A DNA stretch of 35,861 bases from contig JANXTL010000204.1 in assembly GCA_025352375.1 (NCBI GenBank), positions 1-35,861 of the forward strand, read 5' to 3'. Under the pieces are notes generated by a model that saw only the letters and a list, made by a program, of their open reading frames with translations, had not been told where the DNA came from and searched no databases. The stretch comes from Acetobacteraceae bacterium. GTDB lineage: Bacteria > Pseudomonadota > Alphaproteobacteria > Acetobacterales > Acetobacteraceae. Below, in pieces: positions 8,796-16,199 of the stretch (position 1 is its first letter; each line of letters opens with the position of its first letter). The position numbers were made by a program, and so were the translations under genes.

Positions 8796-9938
8796 ATGTC
8801 CGACTCGCGCCCAAGCTCGGTTAGCCGCCCCCGTATCGGGGAAGGCCGGATCGGCGCTTTTCTCTGCGCTGCGATCGGCCTGCTCAGTGTCGCGGCCGTT
8901 TTGTGCCTGCGCTTCCCGGCCTTTCTGACCACACCCGAGCTGCGGCCGCATTACGACGTAGAGTTGCTGAGGCTGGTGTTGGCCATCGCCATGATCGCCG
9001 GTGCCGGGTTAGGGTTTCTGTCGCTGGCACTTGGCGGGCCGCGCTGGCGGGCCGGGATCGGGCTGAGCGCCCTGTTTCTCGCCATGCTGCTGGGGGGGCC
9101 TTACGTCCCGACGGCGGATTTTCAGCAACCGAGCGTCTATCTTGGCCTGGACTGGATGGTGCTCGATCTGTTTTTCACAGGCGCGATTTTCGCGCTGTTG
9201 GAGGCCATCTTCCCCCGGGTTCGCCCCCAACAGCTGCCGTTGCGGGAGGGCTGGCAACTCGATCTCGGGTATTTCGGGATCAACCATCTGGCGATCGGGG
9301 TGTTCATGGTGGTCTCGGCGCATTTCGCGCACGACATTTTCGCCTGGGCGGTGAACCCCTGGTTTCAGGCCCATGTCGTGGTGCTGCCAGGCATCGTGCG
9401 CTTTGTCCTGGTGATCCTCGCCGCCGATCTGGTGGAGTACGTCACGCACCGGTCCATGCATGAAATCCCCGCCTTGTGGCGGATCCATGCCATCCACCAT
9501 TCGCCCGATGCGATGGACTGGTTGTCCGGGTCCCGGTTGCACTTCCTGGAGCCGCTCGTGACGCGCTCGCTGGTGCTGGTTCCTATTTTCCTGCTGGGAT
9601 TCCCTCAGGATACGATCTTCGCGTATGTGATCTTCATCAGCGTGCAGTCGGTGGTTATCCACTCGAACATTCGGATGAACCTGGGTGCGCTGCGGTATGC
9701 GATCGTCACGACCCAATTCCATCACTGGCACCATGCCGCGGATCAGGAGGCGGTCGACAAGAATTACACGGCTCACACGCCGCTATGGGACCTGCTTTTC
9801 GGCACCTGGCATTTGCCGGCCGACCGCTGGCCACTGAAGTATGGCACGATCAAGCCGGTGCCCGGCGGCATGGTCGGCCAGTTTCTGCACCCGTTCACCG
9901 GCGCGGTCGCCGACTTCCGGGAGCATCGGAGCAAATAA
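8796..9938 (+). CDS. Sterol desaturase / fatty acid hydroxylase superfamily membrane protein
   Basis: This 380-residue integral membrane protein has about six hydrophobic segments. The first three lie within residues 20-125, and more surround the histidine boxes. The di-iron ligand clusters are HRSMH (His218-His222), HAIHH (231-235) and FHHWHH (His309, 312, 313), the pattern of the fatty acid hydroxylase superfamily. It would hydroxylate or desaturate a membrane lipid; sterol, carotenoid or fatty acyl substrates are all possible. The C-terminal LWDLLFGTWH segment is also typical. The gene is intact, and decayed gene fragments start just after it. Confidence 0.9.
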   Translation: MSDSRPSSVSRPRIGEGRIGAFLCAAIGLLSVAAVLCLRFPAFLTTPELRPHYDVELLRLVLAIAMIAGAGLGFLSLALGGPRWRAGIGLSALFLAMLLGGPYVPTADFQQPSVYLGLDWMVLDLFFTGAIFALLEAIFPRVRPQQLPLREGWQLDLGYFGINHLAIGVFMVVSAHFAHDIFAWAVNPWFQAHVVVLPGIVRFVLVILAADLVEYVTHRSMHEIPALWRIHAIHHSPDAMDWLSGSRLHFLEPLVTRSLVLVPIFLLGFPQDTIFAYVIFISVQSVVIHSNIRMNLGALRYAIVTTQFHHWHHAADQEAVDKNYTAHTPLWDLLFGTWHLPADRWPLKYGTIKPVPGGMVGQFLHPFTGAVADFREHRSK

Positions 9939-9989
9939 CCTGTCGCATCGACAGGAAGTGCCGCCGCATCCGCTCCGCGTCCGGGGCAC

Positions 9990-10117
9990 GTCGGAAGACA
10001 GCCGGAATGCTTCCACCGCCTGAAACACCGCCATGCCGCCGCCGCCCACTGTGCGGCAGCCCGCCGCGCGGGCTTCGCGGAGTAGCTGGGACTCCAGTAG
10101 ACGATTTCGGCCACCAT
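9990..10117 (-). pseudogene. Decayed C-terminal fragment of shikimate dehydrogenase (AroE)
   Basis: Read on the minus strand, one frame gives MVAEIVYW, and after a shift of frame the next continues QLLREARAAGCRTVGGGG followed by MAVFQAVEAFRLSSD. Together these reproduce the conserved C-terminal stretch of shikimate dehydrogenase, where the family has a VADIVYNP.ETPLL-like segment, then GC.TV.G..ML..Q....F. The frame break and the absence of the N-terminal domain show a dead remnant. The working aroE must be elsewhere. The fragment abuts an SDR fragment on the other strand. Confidence 0.65.
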
Positions 10118-10375
10118 CGCTTGCGATGTGCCGGACCCGGTCAGCGTGACGGAAAACGCGGCATTGGCGGGACCGGTGGATGTTCCGGTGAACAACGCCG
10201 GTTTGCCGAAGCCGAAGCCGGGGCCGGTCGCAGCGCTGCCGTTGGCGGAGTGGAATTATTTGCTCGCGGTCAACCTAACCGGGTATTTCCTGTGCGCGCA
10301 GGCGTTCGGGGTGGCGATGCCGGAGCGTCGCAGCGGCGCCTATCGCGTCAGCAAGGCGGGGATCGCGATGCTGTC
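10110..10375 (+). pseudogene. Decayed N-terminal part of an SDR oxidoreductase
   Basis: The plus-strand frame reads ATIACDVPDPVSVTE, then PVDVPVNNAG, WNYLLAVNLTGYFLCAQAFG and finally SGAYRVSKAGIAML. These are the cofactor-binding and YxxxK segments of a short-chain dehydrogenase. The Rossmann start and the stretch between the NNAG region and the catalytic tyrosine (where GG.IVN.SS belongs) are missing, so it is a deleted remnant. SDR-like C-terminal sequence reappears at 13047-13163, beyond the KaiC-CheB operon, and could be the other end of the same gene. Confidence 0.65.
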
Positions 10376-10439
10376 CCCGCACGCCCATGAGCGAGGTGTT
10401 CTATCAGGTGTTAGATCGTCCGATTGCTGACACCGTGCC

Positions 10440-10511
10440 GGTTCAACCCGCCGGCACCGGGTCCTTGCCTGCCTCGCGTACGATCCTGAACATCTGTTCG
10501 TTCGTAAGTCT
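10440..10511 (-). pseudogene. Possible remnant of an IS3-family OrfA N-terminus
   Basis: On the minus strand one frame reads RLTNEQMFRIVREA. This resembles the RFTxEQIxxILREAE start of IS3-type transposase OrfA helix-turn-helix proteins. The match is short, begins after a stop codon and is not followed by recognisable transposase, so it is only a hint of an old insertion element beside the KaiC operon. Confidence 0.25.
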
Positions 10512-10527
10512 TCATTTGCGCGTGTAA

Positions 10528-10820
10528 GGTTGAGATAAACGGCCCCGAATCGCCTGTCGTGGTGGCTGATAGTCGCAGGCGCAATTTGCGTGAATTAATC
10601 CCGTTAAGCATGCTTATCGAGCTCGGCTATGAGTAGTTTCCGAGGCTATCGCACTTGCTTGGGCAACGGTTATCGTCGTGGTTCCCAGAAGGTGGATCGG
10701 ACTCTTCGGCCATTCAAGCGGCTCGTGCGACCATCCAATCGACCTGGATCGAACCGCGTCCGCTTCCCAGGCAGGCACCAATCGTGGCTCGCTCGGGTTG
10801 CTGTCAGAACCTGAGATCGG
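10528..10820. other. Gene-free stretch upstream of the KaiC-like gene
   Basis: I see no convincing gene here. Together with 10376-10527, about 440 bp lies between the SDR remnant and the KaiC gene. A short frame at 10387-10527 (starting MSEVFYQVLDRP) is unassigned. The perfect 12-bp palindrome TAAGCATGCTTA at 10605-10616 could be an operator or part of an element end. Base composition falls toward that of the KaiC gene along this stretch, and the KaiC promoter presumably lies here. Confidence 0.4.
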
Positions 10821-12326
10821 ATGATTGGTATGCCCAGAACTTCTAAAAAGAAAAAGCCAGCTGCTCACAACCCATTGGAAAAATGCGCGACTGGCATAAA
10901 GGGATTCGACCAAATTACCGAAGGCGGACTTCCGAAAAACAGGATCACGCTGGTTTGTGGGAGTGCGGGTTCGGGCAAGACTCTTTTGGGGATCGATTTT
11001 ATGATCAATGGTGCTATTAAGTATGACGAACCGGGCGTCTTCATGTCCTTCGAAGAGACGGAAGAGGAACTTTACCGAGACGTTGCATCTCTCAACCTGA
11101 ATTTAAAACAGCTTGTTTTAGAGAAGAAGATACTGCTCGAACATGTTCTTTTGGAACGCAGAGATATTCAGGAGATCGACTTCAATCTTGAAGGATTACT
11201 CATCCGTTTGGAACATGCCGTTGATTCCATTGGCGCCAAGCGCGTCGTTTTAGATTCTATTGAATCACTATTCGCAGGTCTGACGGATCCTGGCGTTCTT
11301 CGCTTAGAGGTAAAGCGACTCTTCCGTTGGCTTAAGGAGAAAAAAGTTACGACGTTCATTACGGGCGAACCCGGTCAAGGCGGATCCTATACGCGCCACG
11401 GCCTGGAGGAGTACATTTCAGATTGCATCATTTTCCTGGATAACCGAGTCCGTGAACAAATTTCCATCCGCAGAATTCGCATAATTAAATATCGAGGTTC
11501 TAACCATGGAACCAACGAATATCCATTTGTAATAGATAGCGATGGACTATCCGTCATTCCGATTACCTCTGCTGGACTCGATCAACCCGGAACAGCCAAA
11601 AGAGTTTCGACGGGCATTCCATCTTTGGACGAAATGTTCAAGGGCGGAGGATATACCAGAGGCAGTACGATACTTGTCTCGGGTACCGCCGGCACTGGAA
11701 AAACAAGCCTCGCCGCTGCATTCGCGACAGAAAGGTGTAGGCAGGGAGAACGGTGTCTCTTCTTGTCGTACGAGGAATCATCGGGTCAGCTTGCACAAAA
11801 TATGAGCTCTATCGGTTTTCATTTTGAACCATACATAAAAAAAGGGCTTTTAAAGATCGCCTCCACCAGACCCTCATTTTTTGGATTGGAGATGCATTTG
11901 CTCGACTTATATAAGATTATTGCAGATTTTAAACCGCAGGCTGTGGTTATTGATCCCTTGACAAGTCTTATTGGCGAGGGAAGCGAACGTGAGATTAAAT
12001 CCATGGTCACTCGGATGATCGACCTTCTGAAGTCCGAGGGTATAACCGGATTTTTTACCAGCCTGGTTTCCTCGACAGCGCAGAATTTCACTAGCGGCGA
12101 AGTCGGCGTCTCATCCTTAATCGACACGTGGATCGTTGTTAGAGAATTAGAAGAAAATGCGGGATCGAGACGGATTCGTGGGCTTTACATTGTTAAATCT
12201 CGTGGCACGAACCACTCCAGCGATATCCATAAATTAATCCTGAGCGATGACGGAATTACTTTAGTGCCGGTGGATACTGTCGGGAGAGTCGATCAGGGAG
12301 ATACGGTGGATAGAAGCCATCTCTGA
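10821..12326 (+). CDS. KaiC-like tandem RecA-domain ATPase
   Basis: This 501-residue protein has two KaiC/RecA ATPase domains. Domain 1 has Walker A GSAGSGKT (47-54) and the catalytic Glu pair in SFEET (78-79). Domain 2 has GTAGTGKT (288-295) and YEES with Glu318-Glu319. The region matching the clock phosphosites reads VSSLIDT, putting Ser431-Ser432 where cyanobacterial KaiC has Ser-Thr. The C-terminus ends soon after domain 2, so the KaiA-binding tail looks absent, and no kaiA or kaiB is nearby. An ATG at 10830 is an alternative start; neither has a strong ribosome-binding site. GC content is far below that of the neighbours, and CheB follows after 34 bp. ATP-driven autophosphorylation is likely; a clock role is not shown. 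Confidence 0.92.
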   Translation: MIGMPRTSKKKKPAAHNPLEKCATGIKGFDQITEGGLPKNRITLVCGSAGSGKTLLGIDFMINGAIKYDEPGVFMSFEETEEELYRDVASLNLNLKQLVLEKKILLEHVLLERRDIQEIDFNLEGLLIRLEHAVDSIGAKRVVLDSIESLFAGLTDPGVLRLEVKRLFRWLKEKKVTTFITGEPGQGGSYTRHGLEEYISDCIIFLDNRVREQISIRRIRIIKYRGSNHGTNEYPFVIDSDGLSVIPITSAGLDQPGTAKRVSTGIPSLDEMFKGGGYTRGSTILVSGTAGTGKTSLAAAFATERCRQGERCLFLSYEESSGQLAQNMSSIGFHFEPYIKKGLLKIASTRPSFFGLEMHLLDLYKIIADFKPQAVVIDPLTSLIGEGSEREIKSMVTRMIDLLKSEGITGFFTSLVSSTAQNFTSGEVGVSSLIDTWIVVRELEENAGSRRIRGLYIVKSRGTNHSSDIHKLILSDDGITLVPVDTVGRVDQGDTVDRSHL

Positions 12327-12360
12327 AAAACACAACATAGCTCGAAGGGAGACATACCAA

Positions 12361-12927
12361 ATGGGACCAGCGAAATTCATTGTCGGCATTGGCGGCTCAG
12401 CTGGGGGGCTGGCGGCATATGCGGCTCTCTTGGACGCACTGCCGCCTCATACAGGTATGGCTTTCGTTATTGTTGCCCATCTTATGCCATCGGCCAATAG
12501 TCAATTGGTGCAAATATTGTCGCGTCATACAAAAATGAAAGTAATGTTGGCTGCCTCGGACTTGACCATCCGAGAAAATCACGTCTATGTGATTCCGCCG
12601 GATGCCGATCTTCGAATGGAGAGAAATGTTTTCAAAGTCGTCTCACCGCGCACTGGGCGTAACAAGCAGATAGATTTGTTTTTGACTTCTTTGGCAGAGG
12701 CCATGGGGGCGGACGCGATAGGCATTATCCTTTCGGGGTACGATGGAGACGGTACCGAAGGATGCAGGCAAATCAAGGCAAAGGGAGGAACAACCTTTGC
12801 TCAGGACATGTCCGCGGACGTAGAACAAATGCCTCGCAGTGCTCAAGCATCGGGCAGCATCGATTTCGTGCTCTCACCCAAAGATATTGCGGATGAATTA
12901 CAAAGACTGGCAACATGCCGATCCTGA
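12361..12927 (+). CDS. Stand-alone CheB-type methylesterase domain protein
   Basis: This 188-residue protein corresponds to the CheB catalytic domain alone. The triad is visible: Ser13 in IGGSAGG, His40 in VAHLMP and Asp130 in LSGYDGDGTEG. The receiver domain of classical CheB is missing, so phosphorylation control must be absent or supplied by a partner. CheB removes methyl groups from receptor glutamates; this one resembles the domain found in CheB-CheR fusion sensors. A GAAGGGAG site precedes the ATG. It lies 34 bp after the KaiC-like gene, shares its low GC content, and is almost certainly in the same operon. No CheR, CheA or receptor is adjacent. Its substrate may not be a chemoreceptor. 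Confidence 0.88.
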   Translation: MGPAKFIVGIGGSAGGLAAYAALLDALPPHTGMAFVIVAHLMPSANSQLVQILSRHTKMKVMLAASDLTIRENHVYVIPPDADLRMERNVFKVVSPRTGRNKQIDLFLTSLAEAMGADAIGIILSGYDGDGTEGCRQIKAKGGTTFAQDMSADVEQMPRSAQASGSIDFVLSPKDIADELQRLATCRS

Positions 12928-12957
12928 GGAAGCCCAACCGGCTGGCCCATGCGCAGC

Positions 12958-13040
12958 CGCCGATCGACCAGCGTAAGACCACGGCCGACGCCGCCCGGAT
13001 CATGGGCATAGGTCGCACGACCCTCAACCACGCCTACCAG
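12958..13040 (+). pseudogene. Remnant of a resolvase-type C-terminal helix-turn-helix
   Basis: Right after the CheB gene one frame reads PIDQRKTTADAARIMGIGRT followed by TLNHAYQ. This resembles the DNA-binding helix-turn-helix at the end of serine recombinases (resolvases), where ALGIGRxTLYxxL is typical. No catalytic domain precedes it. It may be a scar of the event that brought in or rearranged the KaiC-CheB operon. Confidence 0.45.
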
Positions 13041-13046
13041 GCGCCG

Positions 13047-13163
13047 GACGTGGCCGACAAATGCGCCAGAATCGTGCCGCTGGGCCGCGTCGCCCTGCCG
13101 GAGGACATCGCCGACGTCATCGTGTACCTGGCCAGCGTTCGGGCAGCTTCGGGCGGGTGCTGA
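13047..13163 (+). pseudogene. Decayed C-terminal part of an SDR oxidoreductase
   Basis: The frame reads DVADKCARIVPLGRVALPED then IADVIVYLAS. This is the standard C-terminal segment of short-chain dehydrogenases (PLGR...PEDIA..V.FLAS). The final Gly-rich VxGG strand is lost to a frame change. It is fused in frame with the resolvase-like remnant. Together with the N-terminal SDR piece at 10110-10375 it brackets the KaiC-CheB operon. Confidence 0.6.
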
Positions 13164-13245
13164 TGAGTCTGGTGCCTCGGTTCTAGGGGGCGGGCGCGTC
13201 TGTTCACTTTTTATTCTTTTCTGGTCGTTTGCCCCTTGCTCAGCC

Positions 13246-13305
13246 CCGATCTATGCGTTCCCGATCTACGCGTTCCCGATCTACGCGTTCCCGATCTACG
13301 CGCTA
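13246..13305 (+). repeat. Four tandem copies of a 15-bp repeat
   Basis: CCGATCTACGCGTTC occurs four times head to tail: 13246-13260 (one mismatch), 13261-13275, 13276-13290 and 13291-13305 (last three bases differ). The array lies about 40 bp upstream of a small gene at 13346. It could be a regulatory iteron-like array or simple slippage expansion. Confidence 0.9.
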
Positions 13306-13345
13306 TGGACAAAATAGGAACGTAACGCGCACAAGGATCGAACCG

Positions 13346-13534
13346 ATGGCCATCCACTCTTTCGTCCCTGCCGCCCTTATTGCCGATGCATGCCGGCGCT
13401 CAGCCGATGCGGCGGCACCGACAGTCGTCCGAGTCAGCCGGATGGAAGCCATCTTGGCCGATGTGTTCGAGAAGGGGCTGGCCGCGATGGCGCCGTTGAC
13501 CTCCTCCGGCCGGGTCTACCAGCAGGCCGCGTAA
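13346..13534 (+). CDS. Small hypothetical protein (62 aa)
   Basis: The predicted product is 62 residues, alanine-rich and mostly helical, with no domain I recognise and no signal peptide. The ATG at 13346 has an AAGGAT site 6 bases upstream. The frame is open back to 13229, but that part only translates the 15-bp repeat into arginine-serine repeats. It is convergent with the amidohydrolase gene, and their stop codons abut. It may be a real small gene; evidence is limited to start context. Confidence 0.45.
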   Translation: MAIHSFVPAALIADACRRSADAAAPTVVRVSRMEAILADVFEKGLAAMAPLTSSGRVYQQAA

Positions 13535-15253
13535 TCAACCCGCCCCACGGCCCTTCAACAGAACGCCGCTGCTCGCGCCCGTCGCGACGCCGTTCTCGAA
13601 CGCGACAGCACCGTTGACGACGGTTGCAGCAATGCCCTCGGCTTTTTGCACCAACCGGCGGGCGCCGCCCGGCAGATCGGATTCCACCGTCGGCATGGAC
13701 GGGCGGATGGTTGCTTCGTCGAACAACACCAGATCGGCAGCGAAGCCGGCGCGCACCAGGCCGCGATCGTTCAGTTCCCACGCCGTGGCGTTATCGAACG
13801 TCAGCTTGCGGACGGCCTGTTCAAGGGTGAAGGCCTGTTTTGCCCGCACCCAATAGCTCAGCATATGGGTCTGCAACGACGAACCCATCTCCTGGCACAC
13901 ATGCGCCCCGGAGTCGGAGAATGTGGTCAGTGTCCAAGGGTGCCGCATCATATCCAGGATGTCGGCCGGCGCCTCGTTGACCAACGGCTGCACGAAGACT
14001 TGGTTTTCATTTGCCAGCATCAGGTCGATCATCACCTCGACAGGGTGTTTTCCGGTCGATGCGGCCAGCGATGCAATGGTTGGGTCTTCCCAGGCGACGT
14101 CCTTCATGGCGAATAAGTTGCCGTAGTCCGGCTTGCGCGGATCGGTGGTCGCCGCACCGCCGCCCTGGAACACGTTGTCGCGGGGTTTCATGCGGTTTTC
14201 GTCGGCGACCAAAGCGCGGCGAACTTCGGGGTCGGCCAGCCGGCGCTTCTGTTCCGCCAGCGGCAGCGCCCGTATTTCCTTCCAGGCCGGCAGCCCATCG
14301 AACATAAGGTACGACTTCAAGGAGAAGATCGCGTTGATCGACTTGGTTGTCGTCTGCCCGAACATGCGGGCGCCCGCCGCGACACATTCGTCGAGGTAGT
14401 CCAACTGGTAACGATACGAATTGGGCCGGTCCCCCTGCCGGGTCGAAATGGTGCCGAACATCGTCGGCCGCCCCGACTTCAGCGCCACCCGCTTTAGCTG
14501 TTGCAGGAATTCGCGCTGCGACGCCCCGCTGCTGACATCGGGGCCAATTTGAAAAATGCCGGCGTTGAGGTCCGCCATGGCGCCGACCAAGGCATCGATC
14601 TCGCTCCATTCCGCGATGCGGCTGGCGACGGGGGTGTCGTCGGGTGTCACGTGGGTGCCCGCGCGGGAACTGGAGAAACCCATGGCGCCGGCTTCGATGG
14701 CCTCTTTCACCGATGCGACCATGCGGGCGACATCGTCCTCGGTCGCTGCTTCCGACAGCGCCCGTTCCCCCATCGTATACATGCGCAGGGCCGAGTGCCC
14801 GATATAGGCGCCGTAGTTCAGCGCTTTCGGCAAGTTGTTCACCGTGTTCAAATATTCTGGGAAGGTTTCCCAGTTCCAGTCGATGCCGGACAGCATGGAT
14901 TCCAGCGGGATGTCCTCCACCGCGGTCAGGCAGCGGGCGAACCATTCGCGCTGGTCGGGCGGGCAGGGGGCCAAGGCGAAACCGCAATTGCCCATGATCA
15001 CGCTGGTGACCCCGTGCCAGCAGGAGCATGTGCCGGAACGATCCCAGTTCACCTGCGCGTCCATGTGGGTGTGCCCGTCGATGAAGCCCGGTGCCACGAT
15101 CAGGCCGTCGGCGTTGATGGTGCGTTGCGCGGGCGCGCGGATGCGCCCGATCTCCACGATGCGTCCGCCCTTCATCCCGACATCGGCTCGGTAGCGGCCC
15201 ATGCCGGAGCCGTCGACGATGGTACCGTTTTTGACGATCAGGTCGAGTGTCAT
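13535..15253 (-). CDS. Amidohydrolase family 3, N-acyl-D-amino-acid deacylase (D-aminoacylase) type
   Basis: This 572-residue metal-dependent amidohydrolase starts with the small beta-domain (LIVKNGTIVDGSGM), then GFIDGHTHMD (His61, His63). NCGFALAP carries Cys90, equivalent to the metal-ligand cysteine of D-aminoacylases, and SDSGAHVC lies near the C-terminus. Enzymes of this group release D-amino acids from N-acyl derivatives or hydrolyse related amides; the substrate here is unknown. The ATG at 15253 has a perfect AGGAGG site; upstream in-frame sequence reaches into the divergent dioxygenase and is rejected. The 82-bp gap to that gene holds divergent promoters. Confidence 0.9.
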   Translation of the reverse strand: MTLDLIVKNGTIVDGSGMGRYRADVGMKGGRIVEIGRIRAPAQRTINADGLIVAPGFIDGHTHMDAQVNWDRSGTCSCWHGVTSVIMGNCGFALAPCPPDQREWFARCLTAVEDIPLESMLSGIDWNWETFPEYLNTVNNLPKALNYGAYIGHSALRMYTMGERALSEAATEDDVARMVASVKEAIEAGAMGFSSSRAGTHVTPDDTPVASRIAEWSEIDALVGAMADLNAGIFQIGPDVSSGASQREFLQQLKRVALKSGRPTMFGTISTRQGDRPNSYRYQLDYLDECVAAGARMFGQTTTKSINAIFSLKSYLMFDGLPAWKEIRALPLAEQKRRLADPEVRRALVADENRMKPRDNVFQGGGAATTDPRKPDYGNLFAMKDVAWEDPTIASLAASTGKHPVEVMIDLMLANENQVFVQPLVNEAPADILDMMRHPWTLTTFSDSGAHVCQEMGSSLQTHMLSYWVRAKQAFTLEQAVRKLTFDNATAWELNDRGLVRAGFAADLVLFDEATIRPSMPTVESDLPGGARRLVQKAEGIAATVVNGAVAFENGVATGASSGVLLKGRGAG

Positions 15254-15335
15254 GGCCGTTCCTCCTGGTTTGGACAGAAGGCTAGCAGCCCGCTCGTATC
15301 GGGGCCATAGTCCGCGCGAAATGGGAGGATCGGCC

Positions 15336-16199
15336 ATGACGACCACACGCCATTTGCGTCCCCTCGGCGACAAGCTCGGCACCGAGGCGCTGGGTATCGA
15401 CCTGTCGCAGCCTGTCGATCCCGAGACCTGGGACTGGATCAAGCAGGCATTCGCGGCGCATCCGGTGCTGGTGTTCCGTGACCAGGACCTCGGCGCGGCG
15501 GCGCTGGCGGCCTTCGGGCGGGGGTTCGGGACGCCTCGGAAGCACGCGCTGCTGAAGTATCGGCACGCGGAGCATCCGGACGTGTCGTGGCTGACGAACG
15601 TGGGGGCCGATGGTCAGGTGGACTGGTACGGGGTGAAGCGCGCCACCGATTGGCACAGCGATTCCACCTATGAAGACGAGCTGCCGCTGCTGGCCATTCT
15701 GCATGCGAAAGAGATACCGGCGGTTAAAGGCGGAACGATGTTTGCCGACATGCGAGCGGCCTACGACGCGCTGCCGGAAGACCGAAAATCGTTGCTGGCC
15801 GGCCTGACCGCGCTGCACGGCCGCCACCTCGGCCCGGCGGGGGAACGGTTGTATGGCAACGACAAAGGCGAGACCGAGAAGCAGTACTTGGAAGTCCGCT
15901 GGCCCGCGATCGCCCGCCATCCGGTGACGGGCCGGGAGATTCTGTTCGTTAACCCGATCCACACTCACGGCTTTGCCGACATGCCGCGCGACGAAGCGTG
16001 GCCCCTGATCGAGGCGTTGGCCGCCCATTCCACCCAGGATCGTTTCGTTTACTACCACCAATGGCGGGTGGGGGACGTGCTGATCTGGGACGAGCGCGCG
16101 ACCATGCACCGCAGCGCCGGCGATTACGACCCGAAGGAACGCCGGGTGATGCTGCGGACGATTGTCTATCCGCGTGCCGGCCACTCCGGCTTGTTGTAG
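15336..16199 (+). CDS. TauD/TfdA family 2-oxoglutarate-dependent dioxygenase
   Basis: This 287-residue non-heme iron dioxygenase carries the facial triad His107-x-Asp109 in DWHSDSTY and His258 in TMHRSAGDY. The 2-oxoglutarate-binding arginine lies in RRVMLR (Arg270 or Arg274). N-terminal LGTEALGIDLSQP is also typical. It hydroxylates or cleaves an unknown substrate with decarboxylation of 2-oxoglutarate; sulfonates and aryloxy acids are substrates of relatives. GGGAGGA lies just before the ATG at 15336. The end overlaps the convergent CoA-transferase gene by 34 bp. Confidence 0.92.
   Translation: MTTTRHLRPLGDKLGTEALGIDLSQPVDPETWDWIKQAFAAHPVLVFRDQDLGAAALAAFGRGFGTPRKHALLKYRHAEHPDVSWLTNVGADGQVDWYGVKRATDWHSDSTYEDELPLLAILHAKEIPAVKGGTMFADMRAAYDALPEDRKSLLAGLTALHGRHLGPAGERLYGNDKGETEKQYLEVRWPAIARHPVTGREILFVNPIHTHGFADMPRDEAWPLIEALAAHSTQDRFVYYHQWRVGDVLIWDERATMHRSAGDYDPKERRVMLRTIVYPRAGHSGLL

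Noticed and set aside
10387-10527. 46-residue plus-strand frame starting MSEVFYQVLDRP
   Set aside because: The opening resembles some aminotransferase N-termini, but similarity fades after a dozen residues, so no gene is claimed.
10821-12927. Complete circadian clock operon
   Set aside because: Only the KaiC-like gene is present. No kaiA or kaiB homolog was seen within the window, so no clock is claimed.
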